Source: Margaritifera margaritifera (Eukaryota > Mollusca > Bivalvia > Unionida > Margaritiferidae). Taken from it: 64,000 bases of DNA. Made by a program: the position numbers and the translations under genes. The stretch spans positions 3,069,001-3,133,000 of the forward strand of contig JAQPZY010001555.1 in assembly GCA_029931535.1 (NCBI GenBank). The letters are read 5' to 3'. The notes under the pieces are model-generated. The model had not been told where the DNA came from. It ran no database searches and was given only the letters and a program-made list of their open reading frames with translations. Shown piece after piece: positions 23,136-35,999 of this stretch. Within the stretch, counting starts at the first letter, position 1, and the number at the start of each line of letters is the position of its first letter.

Positions 23136-23573
23136 CACTGTCTGTGTATTTGCTTTCATTTCACATCAGACATATTTTGTTCTATCCGAAAATTTCACGT
23201 GTCGGTCATTCCAACCATATTTTGCAGCTGTACGGTTTCTCTCAGCGACGGCTAGAAATGTCAGAAATAAATTCCATAGAACAACTTGTTCTTTCAGTTG
23301 CACCCATTATTTCATGAATTCACATAAACTAACTTCTGAACCTTATGTTTTATTTCAATTGAAAAATACTAAAAACTACGTCTTCGCTTCATCGGCGAAA
23401 CCGGTTGGTTAAAAATGCTTAATATTACGTTCATACCGGGCTATCGCATTAAATCTCTGGCTGGGCGATCGCTTTTCTTCAAAACGTAAACACGAATGTG
23501 TCCTAACTTTCGTGAAAACGCAGTCGATATCACGCATGCATGAAAACTTTCTTGATGTTTTATGATCATCAAT

Positions 23574-23785
23574 GAAAGCATGTAGGAGTATATACATTGA
23601 TGCATACATGCGTACAGAAAGCAGGAAAACATGTGGGAGTACATACATTAATGTTTATATGCGCACAGAAAGCATGCAAATATGAGGGAGTACATACATT
23701 GATGCATACATGCGTACAGAAAGCATGAAAACATGTGGGAGTACATGCATTGATGCATACATGCGTACAGAAAACATGCAAAGGA
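23574..23785. repeat. 51-bp minisatellite, about 4 copies
   Basis: The phrase tgcgtacagaaagcatg recurs with aaag at 23618, 23669, 23720 and a variant at 23771, so the period is exactly 51 bases. Because 51 is a multiple of three, the minus strand reads as 17-residue Cys-rich repeats; this is a by-product, not a gene. Confidence 0.9.
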
Positions 23786-23911
23786 GGTTGATTTTTTTAT
23801 TTTTATTCCATGCAAAGTTGTACAAAAGATGTATCAGGGTTCGATTTCATGATTAATATTATTAAGTCATCTAATGTCTCCTCTCCTTGAATTCAAATAT
23901 GTGCATAATTG

Positions 23912-23990
23912 GATGTATGTATGTATGTATGTATGTATGTATGTATGTATGTATGTATGTATGTATGTATGTATGTATGTATGCATGCAT
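23912..23990. repeat. (TATG)n microsatellite
   Basis: About 18 TATG units end in atgcatgcatg. Confidence 0.95.
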
Positions 23991-25575
23991 GTCCATTCGT
24001 TATTGCGAACATATCAAGTGATGTGAAAATCTGATCAGTTTACACGTTTTAAAACAAACTTCTACCATGTGTTACTTCTTTACAATATTTTAAAAAAATT
24101 GTGGGAGAAAACCATGAAATAAATAAATACTCTAATTCAAAAGCTTATCCCCAAAAACCTGAGTTTTAAAAGAAATCAGTCTAAAAGACTATCTGTAAAT
24201 CGAATAAAAAGATAACTTTTCTAGAATAAAAATCTTAAAAGGAGTAAATGGAATACCACATAATAGCAATAATTAAAGCAGAAGACGACTCAAATTACTT
24301 GCAAACTCAAATCGTTCAAATCGAAAATTATTGTTAGACTGTAATAAGTAATCAGCATGAAGAAAAAGGCAATGGTGTGTGGAGGAGTGGAGTGGGCCAG
24401 TTGTCAAACTAGTGCTTTTACTATGAACTTCATTCTAGTATAACCCTTTGGATTGGATTTTACATATGACGCGATGGATTTTGCCTGGATGATACGTGTT
24501 TACAATATTTGATTTATTTCTTACACTCATAACTGTCAAATAACGTACGGAGATACCCGGATTTATATTAGTTTCCAACAAAAAAATTGTTGGTCGCCGT
24601 GCTTTAAATAAACCTATAGCAAATTCTTTTATGGGGAACGGAGGTGAACTTATACCGAAATTAAAGGAGACGCAAGTCGGAATACGTTTTTAATTTTGTT
24701 AGATGTATGCTACTCGATGAACAATTTTTTGTGTGGAAAATAAGTCGTTTTAGCAAACAAATTACCAGCTTTCATGAATCTGATAGCTTAGAGGCAAGTA
24801 TATTTTTCTGTTGTGTGTGTGTGTGTTAGAAAGAACATTAACATAAACGCCATGCTCAACGTTTTAGAAGAAGAAGTCTCTTCTCAAAATTTAATCTCAG
24901 ATAGAAGTAGATTTTGCCATTGTCAATGCAATGCTTTCAACTCTAGAAGAAATTTCCATTTTGTGGATCAAGCGTTAAATCTATTTACATGAAGAGCATA
25001 ACAAATCAAAAATGTGTGATGTTCCTTTTTAAGCATCATCATAGTTAACCATAAATTATCCAAAGGCCAGTTTGGGGTCATATGTGCCCTCACTTGATTG
25101 TTTTCATTTTGTTTAGAAATATTTACACAAATTAAATCATTTTATGTATTATGTTGTATGACAAAAGAACCAAGGCTCCTAACATATAAAACTGGGTCAG
25201 CATAATAATCATGCGAGAATCAGATTATGACGAACACGTGTTTGGTAAAAACAATATTAAAATTCTCTGCGGGTACTATGTCGGTTGATAATTATTATAC
25301 TTTGACACAAATTTAACCATTTTTGCTGACGAACTCTTCATTTCAGTAAGTTGTGCTCATTGCAATTTTCAGTGAGATATTCACCTGTCGATATAGTTCG
25401 CCTCGGCAGGAGCGGGTACCCACAACATCATAGTTGTTATGTACACTCCAATAATAAAGATTGTAGGTATAATTCAGCTACTGGACTTGTATAAAATGTT
25501 TTAGTGCATAAAAAACTCAGGTTCCACAGTATAAACAAGTCCCTGTACAAGTAAGCGCCATACATTTTCAAATGG

Positions 25576-25653
<78 letters not shown>

Positions 25654-26083
25654 CTTTAGACATGTAACTGTGTCAAAGCTGGGAATGTTGGGCTCACAGC
25701 TTACAAAACATACGTCTTGAAAATTACTTCAATATTGTAATTTTGTAGTGTCAATCATAATTCATCAAGTGTGCATAGACTGTCTGAGAATTAAAACAAA
25801 ATACAACAACAGAATAAGGAAAGAAAAGAAAGAATAAAGAAAACCCTTGGAGTATATAATTTTTCCTTAATATACCATCAGTAGCAAAAACAATCTTTAT
25901 ATATTTGGCAGTTATCTATAAAGAATGTATATTAATAAATGAATTGCCTGTATCAAAAACTTGTTTCTACCTACCTATGGATCCAACTGCCTATCGATCC
26001 ATCTGCCTATCTATCTATCTATCGTACATACTCACATGTATGCACACATACATATGTATATTTAATCTCAAGATACCCCAATT

Positions 26084-26126
<43 letters not shown>

Positions 26127-26890
26127 ATCATCTTTCCTTAAGTATTTTCATAAGGAACGACAGACATGCATTATACAGAATGAAAAAGCCTTATTCTTCA
26201 AGATCAAGTTTTAGAATAAAAATCGTTGCAGTGGCTGTTGACATCAGCAGCTTATTTTCTCATTGATATATAACCTGAATTCCTTCTTAAAACGCGAAAC
26301 AAAATAATAATGCCATAGAGTTGTTTTTCGTCTACAATTTGAAGTAATGTTTTTTTTCTGGTTAATGTAAAATTCAAAAAGACGATGACACTTACCCTTA
26401 ATCAAGTCTAAAACATAATGCAGAAAAAAACTTTTTTTAAGTACAATCCCCCGAAGTATGGTCAACAGTTTCCACTGTATGTTTTCAAAGACAACATACA
26501 TTATTATCGCGTTTTGTATCTTAATCAAACAGTTATATTTAACCAAAATTATTTGCAAAGGTTTCAAGAGAAACTATCTTAGTGTAAGACATCTTATGAC
26601 TCGGAATGGGAAATTAAACAACTTGAAGCACTCAGCCTCTTGTATATTATAAAAGTCAAGATTCATTCCTTAGAAGTATGAACAATATTATTAAAATTAA
26701 GTTTCTCATACTTAAATCTTCCCGCCCTTGTTTGTCTCTCATTATCAAATACATAGATGCATGGTAAAAAGGTTGCTGTACATTATACTGAAATATGTTT
26801 AAAACTTTTTGGAACAAAGAACTTATTTGTAGCATTTTTTTATGAAATCCGATAACCATCTTCATTCTCTTTAGATACTTATGCATGTAA
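23991..26890. other. AT-rich non-coding sequence with microsatellites
   Basis: No gene is supported. It contains (TA)n at 25577-25650, CTAT/TATC runs at about 26003-26022 and (TC)n at about 26087-26122. Open frames are short or are readings of the simple repeats. Confidence 0.6.
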
Positions 26891-26892
26891 AA

Positions 26893-27405
26893 TATACTAG
26901 TTAGTAATAATATGTGACACTCTGGGTGTCTACTAGTTAGTTGTAATATGTGTCACTCTGGGTGTCTACTAGTTAGTAGTAATATGTGTCACACTGGGTG
27001 TCTACTAGTTAGTAGTAATATGTGTCACACTGGGTGTCTACTAGTTAGTAGTAATATGTGTCACACTGGGTGTCTACTAGTTAGTAGTGATATGTGTCAC
27101 ACTTGATGTCTACTAGTTAGTTGTAATATGTGTCACTCTGGGTGTCTACTAGTTAGTAGTAATATGTGTCACTCTGGGTGTCTACTAGTTAGTTGTAATA
27201 TTTGTCACTCTGGGTGTCTACTAGTTAGTAGTAATATGTGTCACACTGGGTGTCTGCTAGTTAATAGTAATATGTGTCACACTGGGTGTCTACTAGTTAG
27301 TAGTAATATGTGTCACACTGGGTGTCTACTAGTTAGTTGTAATATGTGTCACTCTGGGTGTCTACTAGTTAGTAGTAATATGTGTCACTCTGGGTGTCTA
27401 CCAGT
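26893..27405. repeat. 36-bp minisatellite, about 14 copies
   Basis: The unit contains tatgtgtcac, ctgggtgtctactagttag and tagtaa in order. Copies differ at a few fixed positions (actct/acact; gttgt/gtagt), giving a pattern of two or three unit types. The 36-base period is a multiple of three, so the plus strand reads as 12-residue repeats (MCHSGCLLVSSN and variants). The frame ends in unrelated sequence and is not a gene. Confidence 0.95.
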
Positions 27406-27690
27406 TTCTAACATTTTCATGCTTACATTGTACCATAACTGTATTTGGAGAAGATCTTCCTTGTCTCGCACTTTAAATTTACGTAATAGCAAATACAACT
27501 ATCCAAAGCTTATTCAGTCGTTTACATAATAATTTGTAAATATCTACTACAAAAAGCAGATAATTGTTGATATAAGGAGAGGAGGCTACGAAGATGTTTT
27601 TGTTTCCTCAATTTTCAATCATATATTAAAAACCTTCTTAGCCATGTGAGTTTAATCAAATCTTTAAGTAAGTATATGTGATCATAATTT
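27406..27690. other. Non-coding
   Basis: I see nothing in this stretch beyond the tail of the minisatellite-derived frame. Confidence 0.5.
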
Positions 27691-28900
27691 TCATACCTCC
27701 TTTCCTGTAATCTTTAATCGTGACATTTCTTTTAACTTTGTAGATCCATTCCCAACCAATCCACAGACTACTGAATTTAATTCTTGTTCCACTTTTTGCA
27801 CTGAATTAGATAATGTAATCAAATGATGTGTTAATTTGGATGGTGCCAACCTTTGTATTACTATTATTTTTCCAAAGAATATAAGTAATCGTCTGGACCA
27901 TTAGAGTAGTAGATTGTATCTGTAACCATAATGTTGGCTTTATCAAATCCAAATTCAATGTCACGTATATGACTATAAAGGTTCATTTTTTATAGTCCCA
28001 ATCCAGATTGTACTATGAACAATATCTTATATCGCATCATGCGTTATTCCCAAACCAAATTCCTTTAGACTTTTCAGTTTTATACTAAGTCAAGATAACT
28101 TTAAAAATTTATACATGAGAGCTAATGCGGATTTAGGAGATTTTTCACTGTCGTCTAAAGTTGGAGACATTTGGAAAAATGCCATCACAATATTGTGACT
28201 TTTTCTGATCATGTGGGAACAAAAAATATCTGCACATATAATGAACAAATATAGGGAGCAGGGATCACTCTGTGTACAACATCCTTTTACATTGAACCAT
28301 GATGCAACTTTTCCATGTATTGTTTCGCATGAGTTTTATATTATTACAAATGAGATTTATCCACTTCTTGGCGTCAGACCTAAATTTTTAAAAAGATCTA
28401 AGAATATATCTATGAAGGGAGATACCAAAGAATCAAATGCTTTCTCCAAGTGTAGTAAAACAAAAAACCAGATTTATTACACCTTTTTGTATAGAAGATA
28501 AGGTCATTGCTACAAATATTTCATCAATATATCTCCATTTGATCTGTTTTTTATTATATCAGGTAAAACCATTTTATTACATTTGCAACACCAACAGGGG
28601 CTATCTTATAAAATACATTTAAATGCGAGATTGTTCGCCATTAAAAAAAAAGAAACATATTGCTTTGTTTTGTCGCCATTCGGTATACAAGAAGTGACCA
28701 CTTCTTTCTGAGATGAAGATAATTTGTCAGAGATTTAAGAGCAATTTATTGTGTTAACAAGAAAGGACCAATACTACTGCAAACGAACATAAACAATAAA
28801 AAAAAAAATTCTTGATATCCTCTACTTTTATTTTTTGCCATATTTTTCAATGTTTTGGTTGCTTCTGGAAACGACATTAGAACCCTCTAATGTTTTTCCT
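27690..28900 (-). mobile_element. LINE reverse transcriptase remnant
   Basis: The minus strand carries the RT core in order. Near 28430-28450 it reads LEKAFDSL (the first catalytic block; the Asp two residues earlier is lost, reading LHLEKAFD). Near 28215-28280 it reads CCTQSDPCSLYLFIICADI, a damaged form of the GxxQGDPxSPxLF block. About 28160 reads DDSEKSPKSALALMYKF, about 28020 TIWIGTIKN, and about 27900-27700 GKIIVIQRLAPSKLTH and ELNSVVCGLV. That is palm through C-terminal RT. There are many stops and frameshifts. The sequence upstream to about 29300 may be linker from the same element but is too worn to claim. The C-terminal blocks resemble L1/Tx1-type LINEs by recall. Confidence 0.75.
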
Positions 28901-29539
28901 TATGTATTATCCAATTTAGGAATATGTGCGTAATTAAAAAGCGACTAATGATCAACATATTTAAATGGGTATAAATTCTGATAATATAACTTTCATTCCT
29001 CGGGAAGTTCCTTTTGACTCCCAGTTAAGCTATAGTCAATCTGTAATAAATTAGGCATATCTTACCGATACAACGTCTTTAGTTCAAAGTTACATACATT
29101 TTCACCCCCTCAATCTATTCTGCACGTGACCTTACACTTTCCATCCTTTTTCATCGAATTTCCCTCGAGTGCGCCTTATTGTTTTATAAAACTGGTAACT
29201 GATCTTTTTTATTTGCTTTCTCTAAACGTTCAATATCTTTAGTAAACTGTGTTGTTTCCAATATGAATTGTTGTCTTTCCAACCAATTATGGTCTGTTAG
29301 ATTATACTAACATAAATCTACCAGGTAGGCCAGCCTTATCGTACTGCTAACATATTAGTACCATGAGACCCAATAATCTAGCTGTAAGGGATAACGGCAC
29401 ATAACAGCGGCTAAAAACATAATCGACTACTGATACCAGATTTTCTCCTTTATTTAATTCTCATAGTGGGCGCTAGGTGGCTACCAGGTAACAAGATAAC
29501 AATGACTGAGGACGGCTCAAGGCGTTAAATTTCGAGCGA

Positions 29540-29990
29540 ATTATATACACCCGCCATTATGTTATGATGTCGTCGGTCCGTCTGTCAGTCTGTCTGTCAC
29601 GAATTGCGTTTCCGTGCAATAAAGCGATATGTCAGCCATCTACAGTTATCAGACTTTATGGATGTCTTGCAGTTGGAGTAAGAAAAGTACTGTCGATCTC
29701 GGCTCAAAGGTTTAAAGGTCAGTGCCACTGTGACGGAACGAATGAAAATGGTTTCTGCACAATAACTCGAGCTTTCCATCATCAATAGTTGTCACACTTT
29801 GTGAATAGCTTGCTTTTGGGATAAGGAAAAAACCCTATTGATTATGGGGTCAAAGGTCAAGGTCACTTTGATTTAAATAAGAAAAATGGTTTATGCCAAA
29901 CATTTCAGTTATCTACATTAGGGAATATTAAACATAAGGCGGGCGTATACTATACTTTTCATCATACTCTCGGTAGAAAATTTCAGCACT
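29540..29990. repeat. Dispersed mollusc-type repeat
   Basis: The segment contains cacaataactcgagctttcc, gtcaaaggtcaaggtcact and tttgggataaggaaaaaacc. I recognise these phrases, by recall only, from high-copy dispersed repeats of bivalve genomes. The GGTCA-rich phrase occurs twice (about 29717 and 29859), suggesting an internally repetitive element. It is non-coding; the 74-codon frame has no features. Confidence 0.5.
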
Positions 29991-31116
29991 TTGTATTGAA
30001 AATGGTGTTCAAACGAAAGACAGAAGTTACCAGTAATGTAACCTATTGAACTGGTCGTGGTGTAATAATATCAGGACAATCCTTCCCACGGAAATGAGAG
30101 AAAACAGAAGAGCCACACACGAGAGGCTAACATCTATACCAGCATGCCGACTGGGATGAATTGCATGCCCTGTCAACTATATTGAAACAGTGGTAAAAAA
30201 AAAAAATAGAAAGAAAATAAATCTGTTTGGGATCCACCATTTAATTTTCTGGGGTGGGGAATGTAACATTTCAGATCTAGTCATATGTTCAGGCATGTGA
30301 ATCGTAAGGAAAATCCCTGATTTCAAGGATTTTTGATAATGACAAATATACGAAAAGTTTCCAAATTTGTCCAACTTTTTCTAAAATGTGATGGTTGTAC
30401 AAGGGGTTACACATTAAATGTGGTCAGTCTATAATTCTCATGCTGGTATATTACATGTACATTGATATAGGTCAACAGTAAATACACATTGTAAAAACAA
30501 AATCGTGTCCAAGAATGAAAGACTATGCTTGATGAGCTGAATAGCACCTTTTGGTTACCTACTTGAAAATAAAGTTCTCTCTCTTTCTCTGCCTTCTGTT
30601 TGTCTGTCTCTCCATTATTTTAGCTACCTCTGAAACGTAGAGATGAACTTCACCCTAACTTAGAACATGTAATGAACTTTTGTCTGTAATGTATTTCTAC
30701 TCCCTCCCCAAAAGGCCCTGGGAGGGGCTGAATATGTCAAATTGACTAAACTTTAATCGACTCTGTATTATTTGGACATAGTGTTTGACAAAAACTGTAT
30801 TTAATTAAGTCTTGAATAAATTAAGACAATTAGCTTTTATCAGCTGCTGGGGAGGAAGGTTACTAAGTCTTTAAAATCGTTTTGTCAGGTATATTAAAAT
30901 TCTAATCTTCTCAGTGTAGTCCCTTTGTTCCTTTGATGTGAATTCTTTGTGACTTAAAGATAATTCTAGTAGGTGCTGATTTGTTGCAAGTAGACTATTC
31001 AAGACTGAAAAAGGTTAACAACATGGATGACAATTATGATAAAAGTCAATTAGAATACTACAGTTTGAAACATAAATGTTTTTTTTAAGACTGCTTAATG
31101 CTTTTTTTGTTTTGTA

Positions 31117-31174
<58 letters not shown>

Positions 31175-32070
31175 TAATGGTGAAGTCAGCATTTCCACTG
31201 GGTTTATTAATATGACCCTAACTGAGTATGTTTAAAGAAGATGAAAAAGGTGTTATTAACATGAACTAACCCTGTCATAGGTAAATTCCTCATCATTACT
31301 TTCCTCCCCTATATAATGAGTATTTCCTCAGCTTACAGTATAATCAAGTGGGTTATGACCTACCTTGATATACCAAAACCCATTGTGTAAACTGCAGGCC
31401 TAATAAACGTGTATGCATTCATTATTTTGCCAAGGTGAAGACATTAAAGGTTGACAATTTATGAAGAAGACAAAACGCGATATCAATACATGAGATTAAA
31501 TTATGATGATTTTAATCTTAAACAAATACTGAGCTTATAAAATAAATATTAGGAACCACTCATACATTATTGGCAAAGCTTGGCTAAAATAATGCTTACA
31601 TCTATCTATCGATCCATCCATCCATCTCTCTATATAGCTATATATCTCTAAATAATTTAGCGATAACACATTTTAATAAGGCACCAGTTTTCAACTTTTA
31701 AAATCTTGCCATGTACAATCATGACAATTTTTAAAATCCTGCTATGTACAATCATGACAATTTACTTAATGAGTGTACCAGTAAAGGATTGCATTCTTTA
31801 AATGTCCGTACCAAGATTTGCTTTATTTCTTCTAGAAAAACATGAATACTTGCGTTATCTACGTCTACTTTTTATATTTCTCTCTTTTTAACGGATCTTT
31901 TCTATCAAACTTATAAATAATTAATGAAATGAAACAATATGCATTTTAATTTATTATTATTATTATTATTATTATGTTTTATTATACTTTTTTAACGATA
32001 AATCGAATCCCATGTATTAACAAAAGAAGCTAGAAAAAACGCGTTAACCTTGCGTTTGTCCCCTTCGTGG
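29991..32070. other. AT-rich non-coding sequence
   Basis: No gene is supported. It contains a (CA)n tract at about 31121-31171 and a short (ATT)n at about 31955-31973. Confidence 0.55.
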
Positions 32071-32079
32071 ACCAACATA

Positions 32080-32690
32080 AGGACTTTCTAATATTAAATA
32101 ATTATTTTTTACTATTAAAAAGCAATTTTCCTATATTTAAAAATCATTTTCTAATAATAGAAAATCAATTTAAACTATCAGAAAATATGTTTTCCAATCT
32201 TACAAACATGGGCTCATTTTCTATATTATACAAATATTTTCTAATGTTAGAAATTGATTTCCTAAACGAAGAACTTGAATATCTCATAAACGTAAATCAG
32301 TACATGTTTTAATATTTAAAAAGGTATAAGTCTCATGTCATAACACCATTTACTAATATTAGAAAATGCCCATTTTTGCCCACAATAGATTGCCGTCGGA
32401 AAGTCGTTCTGAACAATAAGAGGCAATTTATTTAATAACCATTTTATAATATTAGAAAATTATCTTACTTTCCATTATTAGAAAATATTTTTTATTAATA
32501 GAAACTCATTTTTAAAAAAAAAATTAGATAATAACTGTTCTAATAATTGTTCTATTAATAGAAACTCATATTTTAATATTAGAAAATATATTTTCTATTC
32601 GTAGAAAGTAATTTTGTAATATTAGAAAATTGGACTAATTTTTTTAATATTAGATCATCATGTTCTAACATAAGGAAATGTCCATTTATA
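32080..32690. repeat. Cluster of short palindromes of the TTTCTAATATTAGAAA type
   Basis: More than ten occurrences of the half-sites ttttctaa or ttagaaaat are scattered at irregular spacing. Several form the full palindrome or near-palindrome (for example around 32148-32165, 32236-32252, 32447-32462, 32571-32586 and 32617-32630). The 81-codon plus-strand frame inside it is only a reading of these repeats. Confidence 0.7.
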
Positions 32691-33255
32691 TCCACAACTG
32701 CCTGCCATATCAGGGAAAATTAATAGGTCTAAACTTTTTAATCGTATTTTTGGATCTTGCTGTTCGATAGCGCCAGATTAGTACCTACAGAATCATAAGA
32801 GTCTTTAAGGACACTAGCAGTGTTTCATTCAGTGATGGTAATAAAAAAACTAGTACAAACTTTTGTGTTTGTAACAAAATATGCAATGATAGAAACGACT
32901 AGAAACTGTGTGACCTAACAAACTGTATATTCTTGATTTAGATGGTTTTTCAGCAATAGCTGTAACTTCCACTGGCGATATATTTTAAATAAATAATTTG
33001 TTTGTAAGCTTTATATGTGATGTATTAGAATAATAATAGAAATGAAGATATCAAAACAGGCTAGTGCTTTCAAACCGCAGAAAAATAGATTTAGACAGTA
33101 ATCTTGCATGAAAACATGTATGATTTAAATAAAAAATTCAAAGTTGTAATTGTCAAGGTCAGGAAACAATATACATCTTATTATATTTAGTTAGGTTAAA
33201 TTTCGCAATCTCTCACGTTTCCCATTCAATCAAACGAAATGAACGTTCAGGAACA

Positions 33256-33420
33256 GCATTGATATTACTGGGACTCAACACAGCATTGATATTACTGGGA
33301 CTCAACACAGTATTGATATTACTGGGACTCAACACCAGCATTGATATTACTGGGACTCAACAACAGCATTGATATTACTGGGACTCAACAACAGCATTGA
33401 TATTACTGGGACTCAACACA
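33256..33420. repeat. ~28-bp minisatellite, 6 copies
   Basis: Units of ttgatattactgggactcaa with a variable aca/acac/acaac joint repeat six times. They are nearly identical, with length variation only in the joint. Confidence 0.95.
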
Positions 33421-34088
33421 TTTGTGAGGCAGCTATTCATTCACCTCACGTGATTTCTAGTTGGCATCATATGTGAATACTATAACATAATAGGTTGCAT
33501 TATATGCCGTTATCGGAAACAAGACAAATGATTTAGTGTTTATTTCTTTCAGATTACCGCAAACGGTCATATAACACACCCGAAGTGTAAAATGTGTTTT
33601 AAATGTTTACGTTCATCTTCAGACTAATAAATATGTTTGTAATCCCCATTAAAAGTTTTTATTAGATACTGACGTCAGGAAAATGACTTACGTATCCTAA
33701 TTGAACATACCGATAAGAGTTAGTCATCTTACGTAAATTACAAGAGGTGATAATCAGATATCACACCTTGACACAACCCAACAAGTTCCTGTGGAGAGCA
33801 AGGATTAGAACAAAATATTTTTAAAAAACATACAATAAAACGTTATATTATCTATCACATGACCCTTTATATTTAAATGTTATCTCAGGTTCATTCCAGC
33901 ATTTAATCAAATCATTCATTAACACTGTATTATTGCATTTTAAAATTTAAGTTAGCGAAATTGTGATGATAAACAAACTTAGAAAATGAAAGACAAAAAA
34001 AAATACATTGTTGTCGGGAGATAATATATTTCAGATGAATAATGCAAAGAATCGAAAATCACTGTATTATAAGTCTCATTATTTTTTA

Positions 34089-34200
34089 ATTGAAAATTCA
34101 TATCAAACTCATCATTATGCCTTCTAATTGAAAATTCATATCAAATTCATCATTATGCCTTCTAATTGAAAATTCATATCAAAATCATCATTATTCCTTT
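34089..34200. repeat. ~47-bp tandem repeat, 2-3 copies
   Basis: The phrase aattgaaaattcatatcaaa recurs three times, followed by tcatcattatgcctt or a variant. Confidence 0.9.
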
Positions 34201-35990
34201 AGGACCTTTTGTCTACCTCAGAACTACCAATTTCTACATCCGCGATGCGAATCTTCAAATGACGGATATGTTTGATTCTCCATTTAATTTCTCAACATGG
34301 TGAGCAATAGAGATGTCACGTGACGTTACTTTACATTTAATTTAGTGTTTAAGAAGCTGGCAAAATTATCCACAGATAGTTCTTACAGTCTCCTTCTCAT
34401 ATCTATCATCAACACCATATATATTTGTATCTATTATATTGTACTGTTCAAAGCCAACTAAGTGTTTTCTTCAAATTTTAAATCGCTGCTCTCAGGCTGT
34501 CATGTTATTCTTTTTATTTTGCATTTTCTTCTTGCAGTTTTCAAACTTTGTTTAACATTTGGTCATTCTCTGCCTTTAAGTCAAATGACTTCGTTTATCT
34601 CATTCAACTTGCTTTCGGTATACACTTTGGTTGCGATCTTTCCGATAAATGCAGGTAGAGGAACCAATTGTTCCTCAATAAGACACGCTTCTCTCCCCTC
34701 TCAACTCTTAAGGTGCAGGCGACTTCTTATAAACTGCTGCATTGAAGATTGTAGGTAGGGGGAGGGGTGCGGAGTAAGATGCAATCTGCGAACAGGGACC
34801 TGACTTTAGCTTTTATGAGTCTGTACCTCAACAGGTCCACAGGTCCTGTCGGAGTAGATTAGTATGAGTTTCGAGTATTCTTATTCTTGTGCACTGGGGA
34901 GGGGGGATTGATTAAGTTTTGACGATGCACTACTAAATGGTCAACTTCTGTGCAGTTTAATTGATAACTACGATGCGACAGTGTTTCAGCCACAAAAAGC
35001 GATAAGAAGAAGGAATAAACACGATAGAAAATACGAAAAGTCAATGAATTCTACATTATTTTCCAGAAGCCTCCTAACTCATTCTACTATTATTTGACGA
35101 CAAAGAAAGGTTTCTGTAGATCCCCAAAGGTACATATACAAATGACCAAAGTGCGCTAGATAAAAATATGGCATGGTGGATAATGACCTGTTGAGCTTGG
35201 CACGACGGTACAATGTAAAAAGAAAAGACTGTGAATAAGATCTTCGGTTATGTGCTTGTTAATGCAAATCCGTTGCTCAAACGCGTTCATTAAATGAACA
35301 ACTATGAGTCACACAATCCCTAAAAACTTATGAATTGTTTGTTGAAAATCGGCATGGAGAAAGAACACGTCATAAACATGCAACAGAGTAATAATATTTC
35401 TAGCAATGACCTATTAGCTTCCAAGTAACCCATGTGCATTTGACTATTTTGCAATGGTGTCTATTGTTAGTGGCTTTTTTTTTTTTTTTTGTTGGTCTGA
35501 TTACTACAATGTTTTGATCAATGGATTTGTTTCTTTCAATCATTTACTTAGCTAAATCTAATTTGTCTTCAAGAAAACCAACATCCTGTATTGAATTTAA
35601 CAATTCTAAGAGTAGAACCTTTTTGTAAGCCGAAGCTTGATAAGCCAATAAAGGATACGTTTTAAGTTGCGTTTTGGGTGGAATAAATGTATTCAGCGGA
35701 TTCTATTCGATTATTTCCTTTCAAATTTTGTAACAGCTTGGCGTCAGGTAAATTATTTCCTGTAGGGGCGTAACGATTTTGCCAGACTAAATTTCAGATT
35801 TTTTATTTGTAATTTAAATGACGGCTGGATATAAAACTCCTTCATGATTTAACATTAAGCTTATCTTGATAATTTAGCTAAATTAAAATACCGATGTTAT
35901 TTAGTACTTTCTCTTGTTTTCGTAAAATAATGTATTGACATTTTCGATTGGTTTTATTTGATGGAACACTTCTGGATTAAAATGCACACT
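34201..35990. other. AT-rich non-coding sequence
   Basis: I see no supported gene. The 98-codon frame 34462-34758 is hydrophobic but has no start context, splice partner or family signature. Confidence 0.5.
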
Positions 35991-35999
35991 TTGCTTTGC

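Noticed and set aside
23569..23781. Cys-rich repeat frame on the minus strand
   Set aside because: Produced by the 51-bp repeat, whose period is divisible by three.
27128..27529. 133-codon plus-strand frame with 12-residue repeats (MCHSGCLLVSSN)
   Set aside because: It is a reading of the 36-bp minisatellite; the frame starts and ends arbitrarily and has no signal peptide or splice context.
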